Of a stretch of 64,000 bases of DNA, positions 52,007 through 62,929 are shown piece after piece. The number at the start of each line of letters is the position of its first letter. Position 1 is the stretch's first letter. This stretch comes from Nematopogon swammerdamellus. Its lineage: Eukaryota > Arthropoda > Insecta > Lepidoptera > Adelidae. A program made the position numbers and the translations under genes. The stretch is from the NCBI GenBank assembly GCA_946902875.1, contig OX336355.1:11272847-11336846 (forward strand), written 5' to 3'. The notes beneath the pieces were generated by a model, which did not search any database, was not told the DNA's origin, and saw only the letters and a list, made by a program, of their open reading frames with translations.

Positions 52007-52834
52007 CTGCCTTATTCAGAGTTCCCAGGTTAAAGTTAACACAGAGTTATATCGGCTATTTAGACCGTGTTAACAAAAAAGCTATTCAGAGAGCAGTTTT
52101 ATCTTTATTCGGCATATTTGCAGCGAGTTAGCTCCATTCATTGTTTAAAGCAGGTAGAGGCGGGTTTAAACCCTATCTAACGAGCGGCGGTCATATAATT
52201 ACAATGGCGGCGGCCATGATTGTTAGACAGCTGTTGTGCTTGTGTTGATTTTTCGAAGCGTGATTTCGAGTTGGTGAATTTGTGAATTGTGGTGATCACA
52301 AGTGTTATTGATTCGTTTTAGTGTTGTAATGGAAGAACTCGCGGAAATTCACGAGTACGAGAAGTGTTGTGTGTTCTGAAGATTTTGGCATGCCTAAGTG
52401 GTTTTGCCACTTAAGTACAACACACAAGTAAGCTACATACGTACGTACAACATACAATTGCTTGATATTTTTAATATATAGCTAGCACTAAACATGAGCC
52501 TAAAGTGCCTACTTTGTCACAGAATACCCAAATTAACCTAACTAATTAAACAGTAGTGTTGTCTTCTTCTAACATATGTCAGATATTGAGATAGCACGAT
52601 ACGCGCGCAAACTGTCATTATGAACAAACCCCATTTTGTGTCGTATCGTATCGACCGTCAATGGTTATTTTATGCTGTGTTGCCACACGAAAACTAAATA
52701 CGAGTGTTAGTTTAGTTCGCGGTTGATGTGGCACTCTGAATAGATAAGAATGTTATGTTCGTTTTATATCAAATACAAGTGTTAAGTTATACCGATCTAG
52801 TCCTCGTTTAACCGCGTGACTCTGAATAAGGCAG
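52007..52834 (+). mobile_element. PIF/Harbinger-like element with TTA target duplication
   Basis: Ends are CTGCCTTATTCAGAGT (52007-52022) and its exact reverse complement (52819-52834), and the similarity continues imperfectly (GGTTAAAG / GGTTAAAC inverted). TTA stands directly outside both ends (52004-52006, 52835-52837), the target duplication typical of PIF/Harbinger transposons. TATTCAGAG-type words repeat subterminally (about 52083 and 52735). GC-rich leader-like sequence with ATGGCGGCGGCCATG at 52205-52219 and an ATG at 52329 opening MEELAEIHEYEKCCVF then TGA may be what remains of the gene start. No transposase core is present, so it is an internally deleted derivative. Strand is set by the MEEL frame and is tentative. 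Confidence 0.7.
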
Positions 52835-52837
52835 TTA

Positions 52838-54335
52838 ATGTTTAAGTCGTTTGCACTATCCCAGAATATGCTTACGTGTCCATAATATTACAAACGAAAT
52901 ATTTAACTAAAATAAAACTTAACGAAATACTTAACAAAATTAAAATTATTATTTTACATTTGGTGACATTATGCATAACCTAAGTGATATTGTAGAATAC
53001 ATTGAACAAACTACATCGGAAGTGAGGCGCGGCTCAATGTTGGACGGACGCACGATGAAGAGCCCGGGAGGGTTCAAGTGTTTGGCGTGTTCATTAACTA
53101 TGTCAATACGAGTGGCGGTAGTTGGTACGGCTCTAATTTTCACAGGGTCGTTTACACGTGATTCATAATGTATTCCGAAGAAGGCATGCAAATGAAGCTT
53201 ATGAAAAATATCAGTTCACACAGATATCAAATATGTTTTGTCCTTGAGAGTGTTCTTAAGAAAATGCGAATTGAACGAATTTGACTATCGATCGTGATTT
53301 AAAAATATTGTGATGTAAATATTTATCTTCTTTATAGATAAGAGCTGTGATTGTGTATTTTAAATTATTTGAGTTTTGTTAGCTCAGTAAGTAGTTCTGG
53401 ATGTAGGATAGGCATAGAAAATCAAAGTTAATATTTATCTATTTACAAAAACCACCATAAATACAAAGGATCTACCATACATAATTTTTGTGTAACATCA
53501 TAAGCAGAATGTAAATTACAATAAGTCTGCTTCTCACAATATTCTCTGCGATTAATTCCCCGCGCATACAGTCCTCAATAGCCGAGTGTCCTTTACACAA
53601 AAGAAAAACATCAAATCAAACGGCATTTATTGCTAACGACCACAAATTAATTGCAGAGACTTCCAGTAATCCACGGACACCCTTACAAATCACTATTGAC
53701 GTCTCGGTAGTACCTCACAAATGATTTGTCATCGAATATCGAGAGTTTATCAAAACGCCACGCGACTGAGCACCGAACAATATTTGTCTAGATGTCCGGG
53801 GGTTGGGAATTCGGGGTGAGTTATTAGAACTCTGTTAGTGCACTAATGAGGATATCAGGTTCAACTGAGATCGGTAAGGCAGAAGATGTGGAAATTGAAG
53901 AAGCACCTCAATCTGTAGTTATAGGTAAAAAAAGTATACCTAGAAGAAGAAAGCCGCAGAAGTATCTGTCAGTAACGAGTAGTTGAGAACTTTATCAAGA
54001 AGCTTTGGCCAGGAGCTACAACATATGCACCACAGTGCAGCATAAAATGTATCGTTTTAATTTTGTGACTTGAAACTGTAGCTGTGGAATTTGAAGAACA
54101 AGACCCAAAATAAAGTACAAGTACAGAATAAAAAGAAAGTGCGGCACTACCTCCAACCGTTAATTTTGGATTAATGTTGTCTACATCCTAATTTGAACAT
54201 GCTTATGTAAAATAATTGGAATACTGTGAAAAATTACTATTGACACCAATACCACAGGCAACAATCTAGCACTTCAGAATATTGAATCGCAAAGTATATT
54301 ATGTACTCTCGTCTGAAGATTTGTAACATTAAGGG
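52838..54335. other. Spacer with a short Lys/Arg-rich frame
   Basis: A frame of 46 codons at about 53845-53985 (TEIGKAEDVEIEEAPQSVV, then KKSIPRRRKPQKYL) has protein-like composition and lies upstream of the reverse-transcriptase scrap at 54336, but I cannot identify it. No other feature. Confidence 0.3.
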
Positions 54336-54430
54336 TGAATTGTTTAAAACCAGTTGTCCCGCAAGGCCCCATATTAGGGGTCATGTTTTATTCATTACAG
54401 ATTTTTTTATTGTTAATTTTTATTGAAACT
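54336..54430 (+). pseudogene. Reverse-transcriptase scrap (VPQGxILG motif)
   Basis: In one frame: FVTLRVNCLKPVVPQGPILG then VMFYSLQIF. G-VPQGS-LGP-LF is the conserved block just before the YxDD active site in non-LTR reverse transcriptases; the surrounding residues are loosely compatible. No YxDD follows in frame. A heavily worn LINE remnant is the likely explanation; chance is possible with so short a match. Confidence 0.45.
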
Positions 54431-55440
54431 CCTGCGTTGTTCTACGCCCTGGAGCCATCGCGTGCCAAAGTGTTTGAGGAAACAAGTAAATGTTTTTAAA
54501 TTATTACGGCTCAATAGGCATATTGTGAGCTATGGGAATTGGACAGTGTGAAAGAGTTGTGCGAAGCATGCCAATATTTTAAATGCATGCATTTAGCTGC
54601 AGTTTGATGAGGGTGGTTCCCAGGAAAAAATCAGGAATCCCAGGAAAGTCTTCTTCTTGTTTTCTATGCAGTCTACTGACTGAGTTACTTTCTACGTTAA
54701 TAATGCCTATTCAATCGAATATACATATAAAGTTAACAAAATTTTAACATTTCTAAGACAGTTTTGTGCCATATCTCATAAACACTACATATTACACGAG
54801 TACGAAATAAGGACAAAAAAGGTTTGCCAAACACAGAAAACCTTTACTTTTGTTTGAGACAATGCATTTAATTTTAGTCGATAAAATATAATTAAATTAA
54901 ATCAGCCCATATACATCAAAATCAATACCAAGTTAAAAGGAACCAAGATTTTTAATGTCAGTTGTAGGATTTTAATTTTTTACAATAACAAAGAAAGTAG
55001 CCTAAGGCCATGTCCACGGTGACGGGGCGGCGGGGGTGTGCACCCGTGGGGAAATAATTATAGTTTATTATTACAGTAGTTAAAGAATTGGTCCCCCGCA
55101 GAGAACGCACTGTGGTAAAGATTTCGCCTCGGGCTAAAAGCTGAATTTGATGATGGGTAATTTTTTGTAGTGTATCAAATTTTTGTTTCGAAGTTTTACC
55201 TGGACTGAAGTTTAATTTTATAGAAAACTGAGAAAATAAAGAACAAGGCAATTTGTTCTAGCTTACGCTCTATTGGTTTTACAATAAGACTAAAGATAAA
55301 TTGAAGGAGTAGACCAAGTAGTTATTTTTACCCGACTGCACGAAGCAAAAAGGAGGGTTATGTTTTTATATATTATATGTAGTTATTTTTCTTGTGTAGT
55401 TAATTTTAATTGATTATCTCCACAGAACAGCGATCTGTGA
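54431..55440. other. AT-rich spacer
   Basis: GACGGGGCGGCGGGGGTG at 55019-55037 with CCACGG / CCGTGG around it forms a small GC-rich hairpin. Otherwise nothing recognised. Confidence 0.35.
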
Positions 55441-55450
55441 CCCCAGTCAA

Positions 55451-55492
55451 CAGTCGCCGCCGCCGCCGCCGCCCCGCCGCTCCGCCGCCCCT
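55451..55492. repeat. (CCG)n microsatellite
   Basis: GTCGCCGCCGCCGCCGCCGC then CCCGCCGCTCCGCCGCCC. Short GC-rich trinucleotide repeat in AT-rich DNA. Confidence 0.85.
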
Positions 55493-55690
55493 ACACGTAC
55501 GACTTATACTGTAGTTATTTCACATTAATTATTTACAAATAATAGTATTGTGAATACTTTATGAATATAAAAACATCACTTAACCACTTTGAGCGAAATA
55601 AAAAATATATGTTTCAGCTTTGGTGTTCTTTACAGATAACCTGTAAGATTGAAAAACTAGAATATTATACTTATCTGTAACTTTTCATAG

Positions 55691-56364
55691 TACCTACCGT
55701 TTGGGGCCGGTAATTAAAGAGATTAGCCCACTGCATCTCTCAACGTGCATGTCGTAAAAAATACTAAGGGAGAAGGATAAGATGCCGTGCGAAAGAGCGA
55801 CAGGGTAGCACCTTTCACCTTGGCACGGTCCTTCCACCGAGTCGTGCAGCAGGTGTGTTTTAGTGCATTATTTGCTGTTTGATGGTTATCATACATATAC
55901 ATACATATATCATACATACATATCACACACGCTAAATCCCGACAATCGGGGTAAGCAGAGTAATCGGTGTTGTACTGCAAGAACTCTGGTCAATTACAGC
56001 ACAACAGCAACCACCACGTTTCGCAAAGTATTTGAACAAGATTCAATCGATAAAGCAGCAAGTAAAGGCACGAAGACCCACCTGCTGCATGACTCGGTGG
56101 AATTACCGTGCCAAGGTGAGAGGTGGCGAGCCTGTCGCCCTTTAGCCGGCATCTTGTCCTTATCCCTTAGTCGCCTTTTACGACATGCACGGGGAGAGAT
56201 GCAGTGGGGATATTCTTTTTAAGTACCGGCCCCACACGGTACTATGGTTATCCTTTCCGAATACTTTGCGAAACGTGGCGGTCGATGTTTTGCTGTACTT
56301 TACCAGAGTTCTTGCAGCACAGCACCGATTACTCTGCTTGCCCCGATTATCGGGATACGGTATG
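55691..56364 (+). mobile_element. Family B retroposon, split host copy with 12/13-bp target duplication
   Basis: First part 55691-55890, last part 56244-56364; the gap is the inverted copy below. Outer flanks TAACTTTTCATAG (55678-55690) and TAACTTTTTCATAG (56365-56378) are a target duplication differing by one T. Host body: GGGGCCGGTAATTAAAG, CTCAACGTGCATGTCGTAAA, CACCTTGGCACGGTCC, then after the insert TTTGCGAAACGTGGCGGTCG, ATGTTTTGCTGTACTTTACC, GCAGCACAGCACCGATTACT, CCCCGATTATCGGG. Confidence 0.9.
55891..56243 (-). mobile_element. Family B retroposon nested in another B copy, 9-bp duplication
   Basis: ATGGTTATC at 55882-55890 is repeated at 56244-56252, exactly bounding this 353-bp minus-strand copy. 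On plus it runs ATACATATACATACATATAT, CACACGCTAAATCCCGACAA, GTGTTGTACTGCAAGAACTC, GCACGAAGACCCACCTGCTG, GTCGCCTTTTACGACATGC, AAGTACCGGCCCCACACGG, TACT. It is less worn than its host copy, consistent with later arrival. Confidence 0.95.
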
Positions 56365-56475
56365 TAACTTTTTCATAGGTCTGGATCAATCATGAAGCGC
56401 CACTAGGCCCTTTTCACCTGGTCGGTAACATCTTATGAGAATGTATAGGTTTCACAAAATATTATCGCATCTTAG

Positions 56476-57027
56476 CCGTGTGCGATACACGAACTACTGG
56501 AGTACTGCAGTCACATCTGGGAGGGTAGTCCGCATTATCCGCTTGCGTCCTTGGACTCGATACAGCTCCTAGCCATCCGTCTTGTTGGTGACCCGAAACT
56601 TACAGATGGTCTGGAGTCTCTGAGTCACAGACGATTTGTGGGTTCGCTTAGTCTGTTTTACAGATACTATCACGGACGCTGCTCTGTGGAACTAGCATCC
56701 CTTATTCCCTGCCACCCGTCCTATCTCCGCATTACTCGTCGCAGAGAGACTCAGCACCCTTTTGTTGTTGACATTGGGCTTTTGAGAACCCATCGGTTCT
56801 CTAAATCGTTTCTTTGTCGCACCGCTAGAGTATGTTCCGGCGAGTGTACTTCCTGACCTGGGTGTCTCCAAGCGTCGTATTAACGGGCTAGACAGCCTAG
56901 CAACAGCCCGCAAATCTGCTGGCATGGCACCTAACTGAGGTTTCGCGAGGAGAGGTGATTTTGGCTCTGTGTGACTGCACCATTGGTCTCTCGGCACAGC
57001 CACCCATGCTGGTTTACATAAAAAAAT
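56476..57027 (+). pseudogene. LINE reverse-transcriptase C-terminus with 3' UTR, longest copy of its subfamily
   Basis: Frame open from 56476: LLEYCSHLWEGSPHYPLASL, DSIQLLAIRLVGDPKLTDGL, RRFVGSLSLFYRYYHGRCSV, ELASLIPCHPSY, ETQHPFVVDIGLLRTHRFSK, SFLCRTARV. After RTARV a deletion and shift near 56830-56850 break the frame; the remainder (FKRRINGLDSLATARKSAGM, APN) reads on in another frame. EYCSHLWEG...LDSIQRRAIRLIGDP is the standard lead-in to this C-terminal domain in CR1/Jockey-superfamily LINEs. 3' UTR: TTTCGCGAGGAGAGGTGATT, GACTGCACCATTGGTCTCTC, GGCACAGCCACCCATGCTGG, TTTACATAAAAAAA. 5'-truncated and frameshifted. Confidence 0.8.
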
Positions 57028-57184
57028 TGTTTATCTTAGGGCATAAAATTTGTTTTTATATTAGATAAAATATTATAGTCTCTTCATCTTCTGTGACGCG
57101 CTTATATACCTCTCGATCAAATAAACCGGCTCGTCCGCAAATAATCATAGTCCCACACGATCGTCCCCACAACATGTCCTCCGA

Positions 57185-57290
57185 GGGGGCGAGGGGGGCG
57201 CAGAGGGGGCAATACAAAGCCGTTGCCATCGGGATGGGGGGGTGGACGGGGGGGAGGGGCATAGGGGGCAGGTCACGTGACCGACACGTG
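57185..57290 (+). promoter_or_regulatory. G-run cluster with CACGTG boxes
   Basis: Eight runs of four to seven G between 57185 and 57268 give strong G-quadruplex potential on the plus strand. Just after it GGTCACGTGACC (57271-57282) is a perfect 12-bp palindrome containing the bHLH E-box CACGTG, and a second CACGTG follows at 57285-57290. A regulatory role is inference; no transcript start is evident. Confidence 0.4.
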
Positions 57291-57589
57291 CATGCGAAGG
57301 ACCACTGGCTGATGTGTGATGGGCATCATAAAATGTATGCGGATGAATGGAACAAAAAAATATAGAGATTAGGTATCTTCTATTATTTTAAATATTTGAA
57401 TAATTTAATACCTATGTTTATAGTTATAATTATTTTTTTTTTCAAATTAGTAAACACTGTACGCCTTGCGTATGCGTACATGAAACCCTTGCGTATGCGT
57501 AAAGTAAATTTTATATTATGAAGTCTAAGTATTGCTTACTTTCTTCAAGAAAGTATCTGGGGGCACGGCAGCCGCCCCCGCCAAGTCGA
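57291..57589. other. AT-rich spacer
   Basis: CCTTGCGTATGCGTA is repeated at 57462 and 57488. Nothing else recognised. Confidence 0.35.
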
Positions 57590-57712
57590 TATCGTTTACC
57601 CGAACGCAGCTCGGTATTCGGCCTAGTCCTTAGTAACTTGCTTACTAAGGACAAAGCCGACTAGCTAACTCGAATTCGAATTTCAGCGAGCGAAGCCGCT
57701 GACAAAAAGTAG
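57590..57712 (+). mobile_element. Helitron-like 3' end with internal hairpin
   Basis: CGAACGCAGCTCGG then GTCCTTAGTAA-CTTGC-TTACTAAGGAC, a perfect 11-bp stem (57627-57653), then TTTCAGCGAGCGAAGCCGCT and GACAAAAAGTAGT at 57681-57712, the end of the common Helitron-like family. Confidence 0.5.
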
Positions 57713-57939
57713 TATCTAATAAAATACCATAAGCCAACACATATTAAAAGCGTTCATTTTTTAAACACCTCAGTAATAACATGTAATTGCGGTTGTTAAG
57801 ATTATAACCTTTCAAGAAAATATATTAAACCGTTAGAACCTAGTTTTGTAGAAGACCGAACGAATCTTCATAAGATTTCATTTTAGCATGTCTGGTTACG
57901 AAACCCTAAAAATCTTCAACAAAATCGATAGCGACTCTA

Positions 57940-58110
57940 CAGTTTCGTCAGAACTTCTCGCTTCGTCTTCCTCCATTATGTTCGTTTGATTTGATTTTGA
58001 TTTTGTCAAAGGCATCGTAAAACAGTAGACGCCTCGTGCGAGTGTTTTTATACAATTTAGAAACTCGCCAGTGTGCCCGTGCTCTATTCTTTGCGTTAGA
58101 CATGGTAAGT
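57940..58110 (+). promoter_or_regulatory. Candidate first exon ending in ATG/GTAAGT
   Basis: A GC-richer stretch ends with CTCTATTCTTTGCGTTAGAC, then ATG at 58102-58104 directly followed by the consensus donor GTAAGT (58105-58110). A pyrimidine-rich start and an intron immediately after the initiator Met are common in ribosomal-protein and similar housekeeping genes (established). No matching second exon was recognised; TTTTTCAG/CCAAGTGGAAAAGTG at 58950-58972 gives only a short frame. Inference only. Confidence 0.25.
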
Positions 58111-59714
58111 GTGCCTACTGCTTTATACTTTTGATTTGTGAATGACAGTTGATGTGAATATTTTGATGTTGTGTTGTCCATTGTTATTTGTTGTTGTTAT
58201 TTCTTTGACTTTTACGCGTTTTTCTATTTGGTTGTCTGTTTTAATGGGAAGACGCGTGTCAGAGCTTTGTCATAGTCATAAATGTTTCTTATTTGAATAA
58301 TAATGTTTTGATTTGTTTTATTCTGAAATATATTTAAACTTCATAGAAAAATACAGAAAGTATTAGTAGGTTATTACCAGCAATTACTAAGTAGGCATAA
58401 ATAAACATACAATATTTATAAAACAATATAAAAAATATATGAGTAGGTATAGTTTGTAAAGGTAGTTTTATCACTATGGTGTTTCTTTTTTCAGTCATCC
58501 TTTTTAATAAAAAGTAAACACACCTAAAATTTATGAAATGTTTGCATGTAGGTACTTCCGCAGTTTGTTTATAAAGTTTAAGGTGTAATTTTCTACTTGT
58601 AGTTAATTTTAAAAGAAAAAAATGCTTGAAATAAATAGGTATCAAAAGAAATGTCTATAACTAAGAAAGTTCCACTAAGAGCCTATTTTCTGAAACATTT
58701 AACTACAATTTCTTTATTTTATTAGGTTGCAGTTAAATATGCTAACCCTAAAACACTATTTAGTATTAAACACCTTTAAAAAGCTTCTAAAGTTAAATAA
58801 CATTTTAGTACAACTTCTAAAACATTAATATTTTACACAGCCGCCTAATTAATAATACTAATTTATTTGAAATAAAACGATAAATAGTTAGATAAAGAAT
58901 GTCTCGACAATTTAATTAAAACATCCGTCCACTAGACACATGTCAATCTAATTTTTCAGCCAAGTGGAAAAGTGTAGTAATCAACCAAATGAGCCCAAAA
59001 CACACAGTAGCTGGCACGCATCGCGCTATAGTGGTCTGTTGGGAATAAATACATCGATAGGTAATAAATTCTCTCAAATTAAACAATATTTTCTTTATAT
59101 TTTTCGGTACGTACCTAGAATCTTAATTTCTTGAATAAACAATATTTTTGAACAAATTAGATTTTTTTATAAAAATAATTATAACGTAAGGGTAGATAGT
59201 ATTAGCTATAGTATATATAACCTAAATGACAGTATAAGGTATAGATCTAACACATATATTGAGAAAATGGTTTTCTTAAAATTTTAATGAAAAATTCCCT
59301 CAAAATTCTGACTTATTATGACAAGGATTCATCGATATTGCAATAAAACCTATCAAATACAGTACTGCTTATAACTGATGCCCTGTTCAATCACCCTGTT
59401 GTTCTAATTTCTTCCTTGTGCCGCAGCTATAAGGTTCAAATTAGCCATCACAAGAATGAAAACAATCGGCATTCTTTTAGGAGTTATCCTGTCGAGCGGG
59501 TAATGTGACAGGACACGGAATAAAACTTAAAATAATTACATCGCAGGATACTCCACTGCCACTGTCCTCGTTTACTATTGAAGGACGAGTAAAATGACTT
59601 GATACTTTTACTGAGATATAATAATACACGTAAATAAATCTGATTTGCTTAGATTTTATTTCATCTTTGGAGTGATGAAATGTATACACGAGTAATATAA
59701 TTAGAAGCAAACTA
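58111..59714. other. AT-rich spacer or intron
   Basis: No exon or repeat recognised. Several acceptor-like TTTCAG sites occur but none leads into a protein-like frame. Confidence 0.35.
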
Positions 59715-59809
59715 GCACTGACGTGGCACCAAGTTCACCCGGTGTTATGGGCTGACATCACGGATGTTGTAGGTGATCTAGCCAACCGTGTCAGTTTCCA
59801 TAAAAAAAA
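59715..59809 (+). mobile_element. SINE family A, tail only
   Basis: TAGCACTGACGTGGCACC, CGGTGTTATGGGCTGACATC, ACGGATGTTGTAGGTGATC, CAACCGTGTCAGTTTCC, then ATAAAAAAAA. Nearly consensus, so probably a young 5'-truncated insertion. Confidence 0.85.
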
Positions 59810-60029
59810 GGTAGGTATAAACAACACACTTTAATAGCTTTTGAACCGCGCTGATGACGTAGCGTTATCAATTATAATTTTTTCAAGTCTAGAAAAATCA
59901 TCTCGAGAAATGACAGAAACCGTATGTAAATCGATAATTTTTTGAGTTATAAGGATATTCCGACATTGACGTACATAACACGGCCGCCGGTCGCCTGTAG
60001 AAAATTCGCTTTATTTATTAGGATGTATT

Positions 60030-60165
60030 GTCGTTACTTCAGAAAAGAAATGAAATGAAAATATATTTTATAGTTTATTGTACACCATTGTATAAAACGT
60101 TACAAAAGGCGAGTTTAATGCCTTGCGGCATTCTTTACGAACTAACCTTCCTTTGCGATGTTAAA
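60030..60165 (-). mobile_element. LINE 3' end
   Basis: On minus: AAGAATGCCGCAAGGCATTA, AACTCGCCTTTTGTAACG, TGGTGTACAATAAACTATAA, then A-rich with TTTCATTTC. GCCTCGAGGCATTAA...TTGTGCAATAAAG is the form I remember for a common lepidopteran LINE 3' end. No coding part remains. Confidence 0.45.
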
Positions 60166-60489
60166 AACACGTAGGGGCGGACAATGCAGTACTAAAGAGG
60201 GAACAATAAATACACACATATACAAATTGTACAAAGATACATACAATCAATATAAATTCTTACATATACATAAATACATATATACAATAAGAAACATAAA
60301 TACAAAAAGACACACACTGGAAAGAAGAGAAATCATCACATTAAAGTTTTGATGAAAAACATAACTTAATCGGCAACACCTTGTCCATAAAAAAATAAAC
60401 ATGATTTAGTATTTTAAATAAAAATTGTACTTACTTAATTCAATCATTATTTATTCTTTATTCATCATTAGTATGTAGTACACTTCGCT
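60166..60489. other. AT-rich spacer
   Basis: Degenerate ATAC/ATAA-rich sequence at 60225-60300; no gene. Confidence 0.4.
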
Positions 60490-60600
60490 TGAATTTCTAA
60501 TGTTTAGTTTTTACAATCCGGTTCGATTACACCCACAAAGAAGAGCCGGCAAGAAACTTCGCAGGGGATTTTTTTTAACGTGATGGTGACACAATAGACA
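60490..60600 (-). repeat. Interspersed repeat related to 16620-16790
   Basis: CCGGTTCGATTACACCC, AAAGAAGAGCCGGCAAG, AAACTTCGCAGGGGATTTTT. See the copy at 16620. Probably a LINE tail; orientation uncertain. Confidence 0.35.
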
Positions 60601-62435
60601 CCGCTTACAGTTTTAAGATACAGTTTGAGGTCTAGAATAACTATAATTTAACATTTGTAATAAAATAATACATTTACAACCACCATCAAGCCTTTTATTG
60701 ATCACTGATTGACATGCGTCCCAACGACTCTTAAAATTGGTATTTATTAATAATTCATCTTCATGGTGACCAACCAGTTTGGTACATTAGAACCTTGACC
60801 ACCGCATATTGACGCATTTTAAGAATTTTGATCACCTCAGTAATGTTTTTTGTATTTTTTTAACTATCAAGAGCGTTCAATCTAACCACTAGCTACGTAT
60901 ACCGTCGGCAAACGAAAGAGTTATATTCTCCCGGTCTCAACCAGGATCGGTCATTAGCTAATACAAATAAATTAGATTTGCGGCAAAAAAATCGTCCTGT
61001 CGACCGTATCCTTACCGGCTGGAGGATCCGCGCGCGGGAATATCGCCCTGGGGATCGCTGGTTTACTGTGCGCTAAGAGGTGTTTCATTTGCTTATTATT
61101 TTTTATTTAGCAATTATTACTTACGATTGATTGGTTAGTTACAAGTGTTCCGTTATTAAAGCGACTTTATATCTATTATTAAAACTTTTTAGTTAATTTT
61201 ATTGAAAGTATGACCAAAATTTTAATTTGGCAAGAAGAATTACATTCAATTGTAACCATTTAATTTTGAAATAGAAATATAATTAAAATTCTACGCTTCA
61301 ATAATCGCCATGATGGATGATTTAATCTTGAATATAAATAAAAAAATGGAATACTATATTAACTTTCACTGTTATTTATTTCGTCGTTGGAAGTTTTCAA
61401 ATGTTTTTATTATTCCTACGAAGTCGGACAGCGTTAATCTTCTTTTTAATTTTATGAAAAATTTCTTAATAGAAATGATACTTTCGAAAATCCAAGAGAA
61501 AATTCTTAAATCACTCTGTAGGCGAGGTCATCGCAGGGTTCGCCAACCATTTTCCGCAATCTAATTACTTTAAGTGCTCTTTCTCGCATTCAATACGTTT
61601 CATATAAACCTATGACTGCGCGTGCCATCGTTGGAAACTAACAGCTTTCATTGGTCGTCAACATTGTTTATCTGTATGAATGATGAAAATATAGTTTGGC
61701 GAAAACTAATTAATAAAATATTCACCTGTATGAGAATTATGGTCTTGATCGACAAACAAGAAACAAACAATGATTTTTGAAACAATTTATTGATTTTCAC
61801 AATGATCAAAATCATCATTTAATCGATATTCGATATTTTTAATACAATTGTATTTTTTCAGACGTACGGGTCTTAAATATTATATAAAATATAATACTAT
61901 TATATCAAAGTTATACCACAAGTACAAGAAGATATTTTAAAATATCAAATATCTAAAATCAACGAATGAATCAAAAATATATGTCAATAAAAAACAATTA
62001 CGTAAAAATTGTCCTTGTGTACAATCAGTTATATAGTATAGTCTTCAGTGAAATTTGTTCACGTTCCTTTCAAAGGTGTTCCTTCTGAGACTTTACTGAC
62101 CTATTTGCTGCATTTTAATTAATTATTTTAAAAGGTTGTCGGCTACCAGTCTTAATGCCTCAGGTGGCTTATAAATTGCCCGCGTTTTCATATTTAACAT
62201 TTTACTTTATACATGCAAATTCTTATAAATAGATAAAAAGTGGAAGCATGCGGATTTAAAAAAGTTAATGTATTTTATTTAAAATAATAAATAAATTTTA
62301 TCAGACGATCTAACCAAGGTGGCGAAATACACAAAATACTAATCAATAAACATTTTGACGAATTGAATAAATACATACATTATCATATAGGTACATTATA
62401 CAGTAAGTAATACCTCATATTATTTTGATCTCCCC
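60601..62435. other. Spacer
   Basis: 60895-61075 is GC-richer (CCGTATCCTTACCGGCTGG, GGATCCGCGCGCGGGAATAT) with no recognisable protein or fold. The 84-codon plus frame at 61310-61564 has no known features. The rest is AT-rich. Confidence 0.35.
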
Positions 62436-62439
62436 ACAG

Positions 62440-62575
62440 TGCTCTCGTGACGCGACGCATGCGATGGCATCTGTCACTCTGACATTTGTCACGTGATCAA
62501 AATTAATTTGACATCATTAGTGCGGCGGCAACGTGCAATTATTGAATTAAAAATATGTTAGAAGATGATGGAATT
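62440..62575 (+). promoter_or_regulatory. Candidate promoter with CACGTG box
   Basis: GTGACGCGACGCATGCGATG, TGACATTTGTCACGTGATCA (E-box CACGTG at 62489-62494) and GTGCGGCGGCAACGTGC form a GC-richer island. ATG at 62554 opens only seven codons (MLEDDGI). Could be a noncoding first exon; inference. Confidence 0.25.
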
Positions 62576-62929
62576 TAAAAGGTTTGTGCAGTGATGAGTT
62601 TTAAATTGTCGGCTTGTTATGTCCAATACGACACGACAATGGCTTCTTTATAGGAAAATTGATGGTGTTTTGTCTTATTATTTAAATTTTTAAATATTGA
62701 AACGAATGCAATCGGATTAAATTTGAAGAATTGTGTTTTGTATAAGCGGGAATATTAATGAGAACGGAACCCACCAATAATTATTATTATTATTGATAGA
62801 CATTTTGCTTTTAATTTTGAATTTAAATAAAATATCGTTACATTTTTTATTAATACATTTTAATTAGGTTTTACTAACAAAATATTATATTGTTTTCCAT
62901 TTTAAAGACATGTAATGTTTAGATAGATC

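Noticed and set aside
55863..56222. 119-codon plus-strand protein
   Set aside because: Lies within nested family B retroposons.
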